From Kitasatospora aureofaciens (GTDB taxonomy: Bacteria > Actinomycetota > Actinomycetes > Streptomycetales > Streptomycetaceae), in assembly GCF_019192735.1 (NCBI RefSeq), contig NZ_JAHTKP010000002.1:1-64000 (forward strand): 64,000 nucleotides of DNA. Reading direction: 5' to 3'. The first letter of the stretch is position 1; each line of letters starts with the position of its first letter. Both the position numbers and the translations under genes were made by a program. Under the pieces are notes generated by a model. The model had not been told where the DNA came from and ran no database searches. It saw nothing but the letters and a program-made list of their open reading frames with translations. Below are positions 1 to 8,362 of this stretch, one piece after another.

Positions 1-137
1 AACTCACCCTCCCCGCCCAGCTGTTGTCCTACCTTGCGCTGCACGGCCGGGCGATCCGGTACGGCTACGTGGACCGCGACTGGCCGATCGAGGCCTACCA
101 GACGGTGTTCGCGACCGTCCCCGGCAGATGTTCTTGA
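1..137 (+). pseudogene. 3' end of a QueA-like (SAM:tRNA ribosyltransferase-isomerase) gene, apparently truncated
   Basis: The reading frame open from base 3 ends at a TGA at 135-137. Its residues include the stretch RYGYVDRDWPIEAYQTVFAT, which resembles the middle of the QueA-like proteins of actinobacteria, where a conserved SAEMPSA-type segment normally follows. Here the frame instead gives Pro-Gly-Arg-Cys-Ser and stops, so roughly the second half of the protein seems to be missing. A short direct repeat (cttgatcg at about 133-140 and 148-155) lies at the break. The upstream part is outside the window, so a complete but divergent C-terminus cannot be excluded. The family call is from remembered sequence pattern only. 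Confidence 0.4.
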
Positions 138-170
138 TCGGATCTTGATCGACAGCTCACGGGGGACCAC

Positions 171-911
171 ATGGCGCAGGGCTATCCGCAGCCGCCGCAG
201 TATGGCCAGAACCCTTACGCACAGCCGCAGTCGGCTCCGCAGGCGTACCCGCCGAACCCGTACCCGCCGCACGGGTACCAGGCGAATCCGTACCCGCAAC
301 AGCCCCAGCAGTACCAGCAGCCGCAACAACCGCAGCCGTACGGTCAGAACCCGTACCCGCCGCACGGGCAGCCGGTGCCGCCGCCGCAGCCCCAACAGCC
401 GTACGCCCAGCAGCCTCAGCCCCAACAGCCGTACGCCGCTCACGGGCAGGCGTTCGACGCCGCCACCGCGGTGCCCGTGCCGCCGGAGACCAGCAACTAC
501 CGGCGCTTCCCCGCCATCCTGATCGACTTCCTGGTCGCCGTCGGCCCGGCCTTCGCCGTCGCGAACAAGGCCGGTCACCCGGCCAAGCACGGCGCGCCGG
601 CCGCCGTGCCGTGGATCGTGGCGCTGGTGGCCACCGGCCTCGTCATCTCCTTCGTCAACCAGGTGCTGCTCGCCCGCCTCACCGGCTTCAGCGTCGGCAA
701 GGGCGTCCTGGCCCTGCGGGTGATCCGCCGCAAGCGCGTCATGCACCCCAACACCTGGCGGCTCACCCGGCGCTGGCTGATCGGCTTCGTCGTCCTGCTG
801 GTCAGCTGGCTCAGCGAGGAGTTCGAGGGCGAGGGGGACATCGTCGGCGTCCGGATCGTCCGCTGGAAGCACCTGCGGGAGTACGAGCAGGCCACCGGGC
901 GGCTCGGCTAG
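171..911 (+). CDS. RDD-family membrane protein with Pro/Gln/Tyr-rich N-terminal tail
   Basis: This 246-residue protein has a low-complexity tail (about residues 1-105) of imperfect NPYP, QQP and PPHG repeats, followed by an RDD domain. The Arg-Arg and Ile-Asp of the first RDD helix are visible near residues 111-119, with further hydrophobic helices near 145-168 and 200-215. RDD proteins are small integral membrane proteins of mostly unknown function, sometimes linked to transport; the tail is probably cytoplasmic. The ATG is preceded by GGGGGAC. It stands alone between the truncated QueA-like fragment and the HIT gene. Family membership is fairly clear; the function is not. Confidence 0.8.
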   Translation: MAQGYPQPPQYGQNPYAQPQSAPQAYPPNPYPPHGYQANPYPQQPQQYQQPQQPQPYGQNPYPPHGQPVPPPQPQQPYAQQPQPQQPYAAHGQAFDAATAVPVPPETSNYRRFPAILIDFLVAVGPAFAVANKAGHPAKHGAPAAVPWIVALVATGLVISFVNQVLLARLTGFSVGKGVLALRVIRRKRVMHPNTWRLTRRWLIGFVVLLVSWLSEEFEGEGDIVGVRIVRWKHLREYEQATGRLG

Positions 912-977
912 GCTGCCGCCGTACGAGCCCCAACCGGACCCGCAACCGGACCCGCAAGAGGACCCGAGGAGAAGCCG

Positions 978-1331
978 ATGGCCGGCGAGCCGCAGCCCGA
1001 CTGCCTGTTCTGCAAGATCGTGGCGGGCGAGATCCCGGCGACGGTGGTGCGCAAGACCGAGCGCATCCTCGCCTTCCGCGACATCGCCCCGAAGGCCCCG
1101 GTGCACGTCCTGGTCATCCCGCACGTCCACTACCCGAACGCCGCTGCGCTGGCCGCCGCCGAGCCGGAGCTCGCCGGTGAACTCCTCGCCGAGGCGGGCG
1201 CGGTGGCCCGGGAGGAGGGCCTGGCGGACTACCGGCTGATCTTCAACACCGGGCCCGGCGCGGGCCAGACCGTCTTCCACGCGCACGTCCACGTGCTCGG
1301 CGGCAGGCCGATGACCGAGCGCATGGTCTGA
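978..1331 (+). CDS. HIT-family nucleotide-binding protein (HinT type)
   Basis: The 117-residue product is a typical single-domain histidine triad protein. The HIT motif HAHVHVLGG places the triad at His101, His103 and His105, and the N-terminal FCKI sequence (11-14) is the usual start of the fold. HinT-type proteins hydrolyse nucleoside phosphoramidates and adenylated lysine-type substrates in the cytosol. The next gene, RNase Z, starts only 3 bases after the stop, so the two are probably co-transcribed. The ATG follows a GAGGAGAAG ribosome-binding site. The length matches the family. Confidence 0.93.
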   Translation: MAGEPQPDCLFCKIVAGEIPATVVRKTERILAFRDIAPKAPVHVLVIPHVHYPNAAALAAAEPELAGELLAEAGAVAREEGLADYRLIFNTGPGAGQTVFHAHVHVLGGRPMTERMV

Positions 1332-1334
1332 CCC

Positions 1335-2258
1335 GTGTCGCAGCGCGAACTCGTCGTCCTCGGCACCGCCAGCCAGGTGCCCACCCGGCACCGCAACCAC
1401 AACGGCTACCTGCTCCGCTGGGACGGCGAGGGCGTGCTGTTCGACCCCGGTGAGGGCACCCAGCGGCAGATGCTGCACGCCGGGGTCACGGCCACCCAGA
1501 TCACCCGGATCGCGGTGACCCACTTCCATGGCGACCACTGCCTGGGCCTCGCCGGGGTGATCCAGCGGATCAACCTGGACCGCGTCCCACACCCGATCGA
1601 CGTCTACTTCCCGGCCTCCGGCGAGGTCTACTTCGAGCGGCTGCGGCATGCCACCGCCTACCACGAGACGGCCGTGCTGCGGCCCCGGCCGATCGACGAG
1701 CCCGGCCCGCTGCCCGCGCCCGGCGCGCGCTTCGCGCTGGACGCCGTCCGGCTCTCGCACCCTGTGGAGTCCTTCGGCTACCGGCTGTCCGAGCCGGACG
1801 GCCGCCGGCTGGTGCCCGAACGGCTCGCCGCCCTCGGCGTCTTCGGCCCCGCGGTCGGCCGGCTCCAGCACCAGGGCGCGATCGAGGTGGACGGCCGCCG
1901 GGTCAGCCTGGACGAGGTCAGCGAGCCGCGGCCGGGCCAGCGGTTCGCGTTCGTGATGGACACCCGGCTCTGCGACGGCGTGCACGAACTCGCCGAGGGC
2001 GCGGACCTGTTGGTCGTCGAGTCCACCTTCACCGACGCCGACGCCCACCTCGCCGAGGACCACGGCCACCTCACCGCCGGGCAGGCCGCCAAGGCTGCCG
2101 CCGAGGCCGGGGTGCGCACCCTGGTGCTGACCCACTTCTCCCAGCGCTACCCCGACCTCGGCCAGCACCTCGCCGACGCCCGCAAGCACTTCGACGGCGA
2201 GCTGGTGGTCGCCGCCGACCTCGCCCGGGTGCCGGTCCCCGCCCGTCGGCAGCCGTGA
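1335..2258 (+). CDS. rnz: Ribonuclease Z, metallo-beta-lactamase fold
   Basis: The 307-residue protein carries the zinc-binding motif THFHGDH (residues 62-68) of the beta-lactamase-fold RNase Z/ElaC family, with a later Asp ligand near 209 (VMDTRLCDG) and a terminal LTHFSQRY motif. RNase Z cuts tRNA precursors immediately after the discriminator base, creating the mature 3' end. Length is normal for the bacterial long form. A GTG start at 1335 lies 3 bases after the HIT stop, which suggests translational coupling. I see no missing catalytic residue. Confidence 0.92.
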   Translation: MSQRELVVLGTASQVPTRHRNHNGYLLRWDGEGVLFDPGEGTQRQMLHAGVTATQITRIAVTHFHGDHCLGLAGVIQRINLDRVPHPIDVYFPASGEVYFERLRHATAYHETAVLRPRPIDEPGPLPAPGARFALDAVRLSHPVESFGYRLSEPDGRRLVPERLAALGVFGPAVGRLQHQGAIEVDGRRVSLDEVSEPRPGQRFAFVMDTRLCDGVHELAEGADLLVVESTFTDADAHLAEDHGHLTAGQAAKAAAEAGVRTLVLTHFSQRYPDLGQHLADARKHFDGELVVAADLARVPVPARRQP

Positions 2259-2516
2259 GCACGGGCCGGGGCCGGGCGGCAGCTCCCGTCGCGGTCACGG
2301 AATCGCGGTCGCGGTCCTCTCATCGCGCCTCCTCTCATCGCGGTCGAGGAATCGCGATCAAAAAGGGCTCGCATCGTCCCCCGATCTGCCGGAGCATCGT
2401 CGGGTGCGGCCCCGCCGCCCGCCGCAGCGATCACGCTCGCGGCGTACCCTGGTGCCCCGGAGACCGAGCGGCACACGACACCACGGATGGGATGAGGCAG
2501 GCCCCAGCGCCGACCT
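2259..2516. other. Non-coding spacer before phoH with short direct repeats
   Basis: This 258-bp spacer holds no convincing gene. Its first half contains imperfect repeats built on ctcatcgcg and gaatcgcg (about 2298-2360), ending in the A-rich stretch gatcaaaaagg. It presumably contains the promoter of the phoH-ybeY run, but no box is clear enough to place. Confidence 0.4.
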
Positions 2517-3635
2517 ATGAGTGACACATCGCAGACCCGTACGAACGGACAGTCGCGCCCCGAGCCGGCCGACGACGGCCGTGTCAGTGCCCGGATCGTC
2601 ATCCCCGAGAAGCACCCGATGGTCACCCTGCTCGGCACCGCGGACTCGCTGCTGCGCGTGATCGAGCGGGGCTTCCCCGCCGCCGACATCCACGTCCGCG
2701 GCAACGAGGTGACCGCCACCGGCGCCCGCGCCGAGGTCGCCCTGGTGCAGCGGCTCTTCACCGAGATGATGCTGGTGCTGCGCACCGGCCAGCCCCTGAC
2801 GGAGGACTCCGTGGAGCGTTCCATCGCCATGCTCCGCAGCGCGGAGGTGGACCCGGACAGCCCGGCGCCGTCCCAGGTGTTCACCGCGAACATCCTGTCC
2901 AACCGGGGTCGCACGATCCGTCCCAAGACCCTCAACCAGCAGCGCTACGTCGAGGCGATCGACAAGCACACGATCACCTTCGGCCTCGGCCCGGCCGGTA
3001 CCGGCAAGACCTACCTCGCGATGGCCAAGGCCGTCCAGGCCCTCCAGTCCAAGGAGGTCAACCGGATCATCCTGACCCGCCCGGCCGTCGAGGCGGGGGA
3101 GCGGCTCGGCTTCCTGCCCGGCACCCTCTACGAGAAGATCGACCCGTACCTGCGCCCGCTCTACGACGCGCTGCACGACATGATCGACCCGGACTCCATT
3201 CCCCGGCTGATGGCGTCCGGCACGATCGAGGTCGCCCCGCTCGCGTACATGCGCGGCCGCACCCTCAACGACGCCTTCATCATCCTGGACGAGGCCCAGA
3301 ACACCTCGCCCGAGCAGATCAAGATGTTCCTCACCCGCCTCGGGTTCAACTCCCGGGTGGTGGTCACCGGTGACACCACCCAGATCGACCTCCCGAGCGG
3401 TACCAGGAGCGGCCTCAAGGTCGTCCAGGAGATCCTGGCCGACGTGCCCGACATCCACTTCTCCGTCCTCACCAGCACCGATGTGGTCCGCCACAAGCTG
3501 GTCGGCCGGATCGTGGACGCGTACGAGCGCTGGGACGCCGAGCAGGAGGCCGGGGAGCCCATTCCCGCCGGCCCCCGCAAGCCCGCCCAGCGGCGCCCGC
3601 GCGCACCCCGACAGTCCCATCGCACCGAAAGCTGA
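2517..3635 (+). CDS. PhoH-family ATPase (YbeZ type)
   Basis: The 372-residue protein has a PhoH P-loop domain: the Walker A motif GPAGTGKT at residues 158-165 and a Walker B/DEAQN motif (FIILDEAQN) about 100 residues later. An N-terminal KH-like region precedes it, and the last 40 residues are a basic Pro/Arg-rich tail. PhoH/YbeZ proteins are ATPases linked to RNA metabolism and ribosome maturation. The gene is followed 14 bases later by ybeY, its usual partner, which supports the YbeZ assignment. The start shows only a weak ribosome-binding site. Confidence 0.92.
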   Translation: MSDTSQTRTNGQSRPEPADDGRVSARIVIPEKHPMVTLLGTADSLLRVIERGFPAADIHVRGNEVTATGARAEVALVQRLFTEMMLVLRTGQPLTEDSVERSIAMLRSAEVDPDSPAPSQVFTANILSNRGRTIRPKTLNQQRYVEAIDKHTITFGLGPAGTGKTYLAMAKAVQALQSKEVNRIILTRPAVEAGERLGFLPGTLYEKIDPYLRPLYDALHDMIDPDSIPRLMASGTIEVAPLAYMRGRTLNDAFIILDEAQNTSPEQIKMFLTRLGFNSRVVVTGDTTQIDLPSGTRSGLKVVQEILADVPDIHFSVLTSTDVVRHKLVGRIVDAYERWDAEQEAGEPIPAGPRKPAQRRPRAPRQSHRTES

Positions 3636-3649
3636 GTAACCAGCCCGTC

Positions 3650-4144
3650 ATGTCGATCGACATCGCCAACGAGTCCGGCCGGGACGCCGATGAGGAAGCC
3701 ATCCTCGACGTCGCCCGCTTCGCCCTGGACAAGATGCGGATCCACCCGCAGTCCGAACTGTCCGTGATCCTGGTGGACAGTGCGGCGATGGAGGAGCTGC
3801 ACATCCAGTGGATGGACCTCCCCGGGCCCACCGACGTGATGTCCTTCCCGATGGACGAGCTGCGCCCCGGCAAGGAGGGCGAGGAGCTGCCGCAGGGCCT
3901 GCTCGGCGACATCGTGCTCTGCCCCGAGGTCGCCGAGCAGCAGGGCCAGGCAGCCCCGTCCAAGCACTCCATGGACGAGGAGCTCCAACTGCTCACCGTC
4001 CACGGGGTGCTGCACGTCCTCGGCTACGACCACGAGGAGCCCGAGGAAGAGGAGGAGATGTTCGCCCTCCAGAAGCGGATCCTGGACGACTGGCGGGCCG
4101 GGCGCGGCCTCGGGGGCATCTCCCCGGCCCCCACCACCCACTGA
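3650..4144 (+). CDS. ybeY: Endoribonuclease YbeY, rRNA maturation factor
   Basis: The 164-residue product has the zinc motif [11 protein letters not shown], with ligands at His118, His122 and His128, which is diagnostic of YbeY. YbeY is a metallo-endoribonuclease needed for 16S rRNA 3'-end processing and ribosome quality control. It sits between its usual neighbours, the PhoH ATPase upstream and the CNNM/CBS membrane protein downstream, all on the same strand with gaps under 20 bp, consistent with an operon. An acidic EEPEEEEE stretch follows the motif. Confidence 0.95.
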   Translation: MSIDIANESGRDADEEAILDVARFALDKMRIHPQSELSVILVDSAAMEELHIQWMDLPGPTDVMSFPMDELRPGKEGEELPQGLLGDIVLCPEVAEQQGQAAPSKHSMDEELQLLTVHGVLHVLGYDHEEPEEEEEMFALQKRILDDWRAGRGLGGISPAPTTH

Positions 4145-4163
4145 GCGCGGAGCCCGAACCCCT

Positions 4164-5489
4164 GTGAGTGGTGAGAGTACGAGCTTCATCCTCGGTGCCG
4201 TGCTGCTCGTCGTGCTCGGCTGGCTGGCCGCGTGCGCCGAGGCGGGCATCTCCCGGGTCTCCCGGTTCCGGGCGGATGAGGCCGTCCGGTCCGGGCGGCG
4301 CGGCTCGGCGCGGCTGCTGACCGTCGCATCCGACCCGATCCGCTACCTCAACCTGGCCACCCTGATCCGGGTGGCCAGCGAGATGGCGGCGGCCGTCCTG
4401 GTCACCGTGGTGTGCGTGCGCAACCTCCACCCGACCTGGCAGGCCGTGCTGTTGGCGTTCGGAGTGATGGTGCTCGTGTCCTTCGTGGCGGTGGGCGTCT
4501 CCCCGCGCACGATCGGGCGCCAGCACCCGCTGACCACCGCGACCGCGGCCTCCTTCGTGCTGCTGCCGCTGGCCGCCGTGCTCGGCCCGATCCCGCGGCT
4601 GCTGATCCTGCTCGGCAACGCGCTGACCCCGGGCAAGGGTTACCGCGAGGGGCCGTTCGCCTCCGAGGCGGAGCTGCGCGCCCTCGTCGACCTCGCCGAG
4701 AAGGACGACCTGATCGAGGACGAGGAGCGCCGGATGGTGCACTCCGTCTTCGAGCTGGGCGACACCATCGTCCGCGAGGTGATGGTGCCGCGCACCGACC
4801 TGGTGATGATCGAGCGGCACAAGACCGTCCGGCAGGCGCTGACCCTGGCGCTGCGCTCGGGCTTCTCGCGCATCCCGGTGGTCGGGGACAACGAGGACGA
4901 CGTCGTTGGCATCGTCTACCTCAAGGACCTGGTCCGGCGCACCCACATCAACCGGGAGGCCGAGGCCGAGGAGGTCGGCGCGGTGATGCGCCCGGCCGTC
5001 TTCGTCCCGGACTCCAAGCCGGCCGGCGACCTGCTGCGCGAGATGCAGCAGCGCCGCTCGCACGTGGCGATCGTGATCGACGAGTACGGCGGCACGGCCG
5101 GCCTGGTCACCATCGAGGACATCCTGGAGGAGATCGTCGGCGAGATCACCGACGAGTACGACCGGGAGATCCCGCCGGTGGAGGACCTCGGCGACGGCTC
5201 CTACCGGATCACCGCCCGGCTGCTGGTCGAGGACCTGGGCGAGCTGTTCGGCATCGAGCTGGAGGACGAGGACGTCGAGACCGTCGGCGGCCTGCTCGCC
5301 AAGCACCTCGGCCGGGTCCCGATCCCCGGCTCGGCCTGCGAGATCCCGCTGCCCGAGCCCACCGACACCGGCCTGACCGGCATCCTGCTCACCGCCGAGA
5401 GCTCCGCCGGCCGCCGCAACCGCATCGGCTCCATGGTCGCCACCCCCGTCCGCGGGGCCGAGGACACCGGTGACGAGCCCGGCGAGTAG
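4164..5489 (+). CDS. CNNM/DUF21-CBS-CorC_HlyC membrane protein
   Basis: The 441-residue protein begins with a GTG at 4164. It has an N-terminal CNNM (DUF21) transmembrane region (about 5-150), a pair of CBS domains (about 205-325; the second contains SHVAIVIDEYGGTAGLVT) and a C-terminal CorC_HlyC domain (about 345-425). Such proteins are often annotated as hemolysin-like and are implicated in magnesium or cobalt efflux; CBS pairs typically bind adenosine nucleotides. It follows ybeY by 19 bp and probably shares its transcript. The exact ion is not readable from the sequence. Confidence 0.92.
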   Translation: MSGESTSFILGAVLLVVLGWLAACAEAGISRVSRFRADEAVRSGRRGSARLLTVASDPIRYLNLATLIRVASEMAAAVLVTVVCVRNLHPTWQAVLLAFGVMVLVSFVAVGVSPRTIGRQHPLTTATAASFVLLPLAAVLGPIPRLLILLGNALTPGKGYREGPFASEAELRALVDLAEKDDLIEDEERRMVHSVFELGDTIVREVMVPRTDLVMIERHKTVRQALTLALRSGFSRIPVVGDNEDDVVGIVYLKDLVRRTHINREAEAEEVGAVMRPAVFVPDSKPAGDLLREMQQRRSHVAIVIDEYGGTAGLVTIEDILEEIVGEITDEYDREIPPVEDLGDGSYRITARLLVEDLGELFGIELEDEDVETVGGLLAKHLGRVPIPGSACEIPLPEPTDTGLTGILLTAESSAGRRNRIGSMVATPVRGAEDTGDEPGE

Positions 5490-5521
5490 CGGGTGGGCGG
5501 CCGCCGAGCGACCATGAGGGC

Positions 5522-5758
5522 ATGACGCATCAACTTCGCGCGGAGTACGGCCCGCAAGGGGCGGCCGGCGGGGTCAAGGTCTGGCATGTGGTGCGGGACG
5601 GCGACCTCGCGACGGCGCTCTGTGGCCGCACCATGCCCGACGACGCCGAGACGCGGCCCGAAGAGGAATGGGGCACCGGGTTGCGCTGCTGCCAGCAGTG
5701 CGGCTCGCTCTACATGCACGAGGTCCCGCACATGCAGGGGAGCCATCCCTACAGCTAG
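5522..5758 (+). CDS. Small conserved-type protein with paired cysteines
   Basis: The 78-residue protein contains a Cys at CGRTM and a CCQQC motif separated by about 30 residues, an arrangement that could bind a metal such as zinc. A conserved-looking WHVVRDGDLATALCG segment precedes it. I do not recognise a named family. The ATG at 5522 follows a gap of 32 bp from the previous gene and has only a weak ribosome-binding site. Codon use matches the neighbours, which supports a real gene. Confidence 0.7.
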   Translation: MTHQLRAEYGPQGAAGGVKVWHVVRDGDLATALCGRTMPDDAETRPEEEWGTGLRCCQQCGSLYMHEVPHMQGSHPYS

Positions 5759-5796
5759 GCCGGGCGCTGCCCGGCCGGCCCATGGTGGAGGTCGCC

Positions 5797-6342
5797 ATGA
5801 AGCTGCAAGACGAACTGCCCGTCGACTCCCGGCTCGTCACCGTGTGGCGGATCGGGGCGGGGCTCGGGGGGATCTTCCTGATCGTGTTCGGGGTCCTGGG
5901 GCTGGCCGACCACCCCGGTTTCCTGGCGACGCACGGTGACCGGATCTCCGGGCTGTCGACCAACGGGGCGCTGAGCATCCTGTCCATCGTGGTGGGCGCG
6001 ATCCTGGTGCTGGGGGCGGTGATCGGCGGGAACTTCGCGTCCAACCTCAACATGGTGGTCGGCGTGCTGTTCGTCCTCTCCGGCTTCTACGGGCTGGCGG
6101 TGCTCGGCCGGCCGGACGCCAACATCCTCAACTTCCGGATGTCGAACGTGCTGTTCGCGTTCATCTTCGGGACCGTCCTGACGACCTTCGGGATGTACGG
6201 CCGGGTGAGCAGCCACCTGCCGCACAACAACCCGTTCTGGCGCAAGCGGATCGCGGCGGAGGGGCCGCTGCCGTCCGGACCGAAGACCTTCGTCAAGCTC
6301 ATCAACCCGAACGCGGGGCCGACCCACCCGGTCGGGCACTGA
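5797..6342 (+). CDS. DUF4383-type four-helix membrane protein
   Basis: From the ATG at 5797, chosen because GGAGG lies 5 bases upstream, the product is 181 residues. It has four hydrophobic segments (about residues 18-40, 56-80, 85-105 and 117-135) with a short charged C-terminus. The layout and motifs such as NMVVGVLFVLSGFYGLA fit the DUF4383 family of actinobacterial integral membrane proteins with no known function. An ATG at 5782 is in frame but worse placed. It lies in the run between the CNNM gene and era. Confidence 0.78.
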   Translation: MKLQDELPVDSRLVTVWRIGAGLGGIFLIVFGVLGLADHPGFLATHGDRISGLSTNGALSILSIVVGAILVLGAVIGGNFASNLNMVVGVLFVLSGFYGLAVLGRPDANILNFRMSNVLFAFIFGTVLTTFGMYGRVSSHLPHNNPFWRKRIAAEGPLPSGPKTFVKLINPNAGPTHPVGH

Positions 6343-6372
6343 GGCCCGGGCTGCGCGTCCTATGCTCGGCGC

Positions 6373-6726
6373 ATGAGTGACATCGTCGAACTCGACCCCG
6401 AAGACAAGAAGATCATCACCCTGGCCCGCTCGGCCCGCGCCCGCAACGGCGTCCCCGAGGGGGCCGCGGTGCGTGACGAGACCGGTCGGACGTACGTGGC
6501 CGGGACGGTCGCGCTGGAGTCGCTGCGGCTGAGCGCGCTGCAGACGGCGGTCGCGATGGCGGTGGCCAGCGGCGCGAAGTCGCTGGAGGCGGCGGCCGTG
6601 GTGAGCGAGGCGGAGCAGCCGGCCGAGGCCGATCTGGCGGCCGTGCGGGACCTCGGCGGCGCTGGGACGCCGGTGCTGCTGGCCGGTCCGGACGGGACGC
6701 TGCGGCTGGCGGCCGAGGCCCGCTGA
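6373..6726 (+). CDS. Cytidine deaminase-like protein lacking catalytic residues
   Basis: The 117-residue protein resembles the small deaminase-like proteins encoded just upstream of era in streptomycetes, with the segment GAAVRDETGRTYVAGTV typical of the cytidine deaminase fold. Real cytidine deaminases need a His/Cys-Ala-Glu motif and a Pro-Cys-x-x-Cys motif to hold zinc. This protein contains no histidine and no cysteine at all, so it cannot be a zinc deaminase of the known type. It may be a structural or regulatory relative. Neighbours: DUF4383 protein upstream, a small membrane protein and era downstream. Confidence 0.8.
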   Translation: MSDIVELDPEDKKIITLARSARARNGVPEGAAVRDETGRTYVAGTVALESLRLSALQTAVAMAVASGAKSLEAAAVVSEAEQPAEADLAAVRDLGGAGTPVLLAGPDGTLRLAAEAR

Positions 6727-6819
6727 GGGCTGTTTCTCCGGCGACGGAGGCCCGGCGAAGTATTCTTGTGCTCAGCGGATAGTCTCACCGGTGGGGGTTT
6801 CGGTGAGGGGGCTGGGGAC

Positions 6820-6981
6820 ATGGGGGCGGTGGCGTTCTTCGCCGGGCTGCTGCTGTTCGTGATGGGCATGGGCAAGTGGCAGGAGACCGGTTCGCCCTGG
6901 TGGCTCGGGGGTTCGCTCGGGTTCCTCCTGCTGCTGGTGATCGCCGCGCTGACCTCGCGCGGCGGCGGCTCGAAGGGCTGA
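6820..6981 (+). CDS. Small two-helix membrane protein upstream of era
   Basis: From the ATG at 6820 this gives 53 residues with two hydrophobic stretches (about 4-18 and 29-44) joined by a short WQETGSPWW turn, and a Ser/Gly/Lys tail. Purine-rich GAGGGGGCTGGGGAC precedes the start. It is too short for a family call. Its position in a tight same-strand run ending in era, and the clean membrane topology, make it more likely real than not. Confidence 0.55.
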   Translation: MGAVAFFAGLLLFVMGMGKWQETGSPWWLGGSLGFLLLLVIAALTSRGGGSKG

Positions 6982-7030
6982 CCGCGCGGCCGGGTCGGCC
7001 CGCTCCCGGTGATCAGGGAGAATGGACGGC

Positions 7031-7960
7031 ATGAGTGCCCCTTCCTCCCCGTACCGCTCCGGCTTCGCGTGCTTCGTCGGCCGGCCCAACGCGGGCAAGT
7101 CGACCCTGACCAACGCCCTGGTGGGGACGAAGGTCGCGATCACCTCCGACCGCCCGCAGACCACCCGGCACACCGTGCGCGGCATCGTCCACCGCCCGGA
7201 CGCCCAGCTCGTCCTGGTCGACACCCCCGGCCTGCACAAGCCCCGCACCCTGCTCGGCGAGCGCCTCAACGACCTGGTCCGCTCCACCTGGGCCGAGGTC
7301 GACGTGATCGGCTTCTGCCTGCCCGCCGACCAGAAGCTCGGCCCCGGCGACAAGTTCATCGCCAAGGAGCTCGCCGAGATCAGGAAGACCCCCAAGGTCG
7401 CCATCGTCACCAAGACCGACCTGGTCGACTCCAAGCGGCTGGCCGAGCAGCTGATCGCCATCCACCAGCTCGGCGAGGAGCTGGGCATCGAGTGGGCCGA
7501 GATCATCCCGGTCTCCGCGGTGGGCGACAAGCAGGTGGACCTGGTCGCCGAGCTGATCACCAAGCTGCTCCCGGAGGGCATGCCGCTCTACCCGGACGGC
7601 GACCTCACCGACGAGCCCGAGCAGATCATGGTCGCCGAGCTGATCCGCGAGGCCGCGCTGGAGGGCGTCCGGGACGAACTGCCGCACTCGCTGGCCGTCG
7701 TGGTCGAGGAGATGCTGCCGCGCGAGGGCCGCCCGGCGGACCGTCCGCTGCTGGACATCCACGCGAACGTCTACATCGAGCGGCAGAGCCAGAAGGCGAT
7801 CGTGATCGGCGCCAAGGGCGCGCGGCTCAAGCACGTCGGCACGACGGCGCGCAAGCACATCGAGGCGCTGCTCGGCACGCCGGTCTACCTGGACCTGCAC
7901 GTCAAGGTGGCCAAGGACTGGCAGCGCGACCCGAAGCAGCTGCGCAAGCTGGGCTTCTGA
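7031..7960 (+). CDS. era: GTPase Era
   Basis: The 309-residue protein (from the ATG at 7031, 10 bases after GGGAG) has an Era-type GTPase domain with G1 motif GRPNAGKS at 17-24, G3 DTPGLHKP and G4 TKTD, then a C-terminal KH domain containing VIGAKGARLKHVG. Era binds the 3' end of 16S rRNA and assists 30S subunit assembly. An ATG at 7022 is too close to the ribosome-binding site. The ybeY gene nearby acts in the same process, so the 2.5-8 kb run is a ribosome-maturation neighbourhood. Confidence 0.97.
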   Translation: MSAPSSPYRSGFACFVGRPNAGKSTLTNALVGTKVAITSDRPQTTRHTVRGIVHRPDAQLVLVDTPGLHKPRTLLGERLNDLVRSTWAEVDVIGFCLPADQKLGPGDKFIAKELAEIRKTPKVAIVTKTDLVDSKRLAEQLIAIHQLGEELGIEWAEIIPVSAVGDKQVDLVAELITKLLPEGMPLYPDGDLTDEPEQIMVAELIREAALEGVRDELPHSLAVVVEEMLPREGRPADRPLLDIHANVYIERQSQKAIVIGAKGARLKHVGTTARKHIEALLGTPVYLDLHVKVAKDWQRDPKQLRKLGF

Positions 7961-7985
7961 GCCCGCCGGTGCCGCGCGGGGGCGG

Positions 7986-8261
7986 TTACGCGCCCTCGCG
8001 CAGCACCAGGGACACCAGCTCGCGCTGGGAGTCGGTGAGCTTCGGGTCGGCGCAGTGGACCGTCCGGCCGTCGACGGTGATCTCGTAGTGGAAGCCGTCC
8101 GGCACCCCGTACGACGGGGCCCGCAGCCCGCCCGCGACGGCCTCGCGGGCGAGTGCGTGGACGTGCGGGGCGTCCGTACGTTCGGTGGTGTCGAGCTCCG
8201 CGCGGCGGACGATTCCCGCGAGGCCGCCGGTCCGGGTCACCTGGATACGCATGGTGTCCAT
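7986..8261 (-). CDS. Emfourin-type protease inhibitor
   Basis: The product is about 91 residues and begins MDTMRIQVTRTGGLAGI; an alternative start is the next ATG at 8252. The MRI-x-V-x-RTGGxAGI opening followed by a Y-x-I-x-V-DG segment matches emfourin, the proteinaceous inhibitor of protealysin-like M4 proteases. The gene lies directly downstream of an M4 protease on the same strand with a 101-bp gap, the usual genomic pairing. It converges on era. Inhibition of the neighbouring enzyme is inferred from the family. Confidence 0.8.
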   Translation of the reverse strand: MDTMRIQVTRTGGLAGIVRRAELDTTERTDAPHVHALAREAVAGGLRAPSYGVPDGFHYEITVDGRTVHCADPKLTDSQRELVSLVLREGA

Positions 8262-8362
8262 GGTGCTACGAAGGGATGGGGTTTGCCGGGCTTTTCCCGC
8301 ACCGTGACCTCGATCCCGGCGCAACCTGCTCTCGGGGCCGTCCTGCCCGGTCCGGGGCGGCC

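Noticed and set aside
2298..2365. CRISPR-like array upstream of phoH
   Set aside because: The repeated words are short, imperfect and have no regular spacers.
2358..3620. Long minus-strand frame over phoH
   Set aside because: No motif, no start signal, and it is antisense to a complete PhoH gene.
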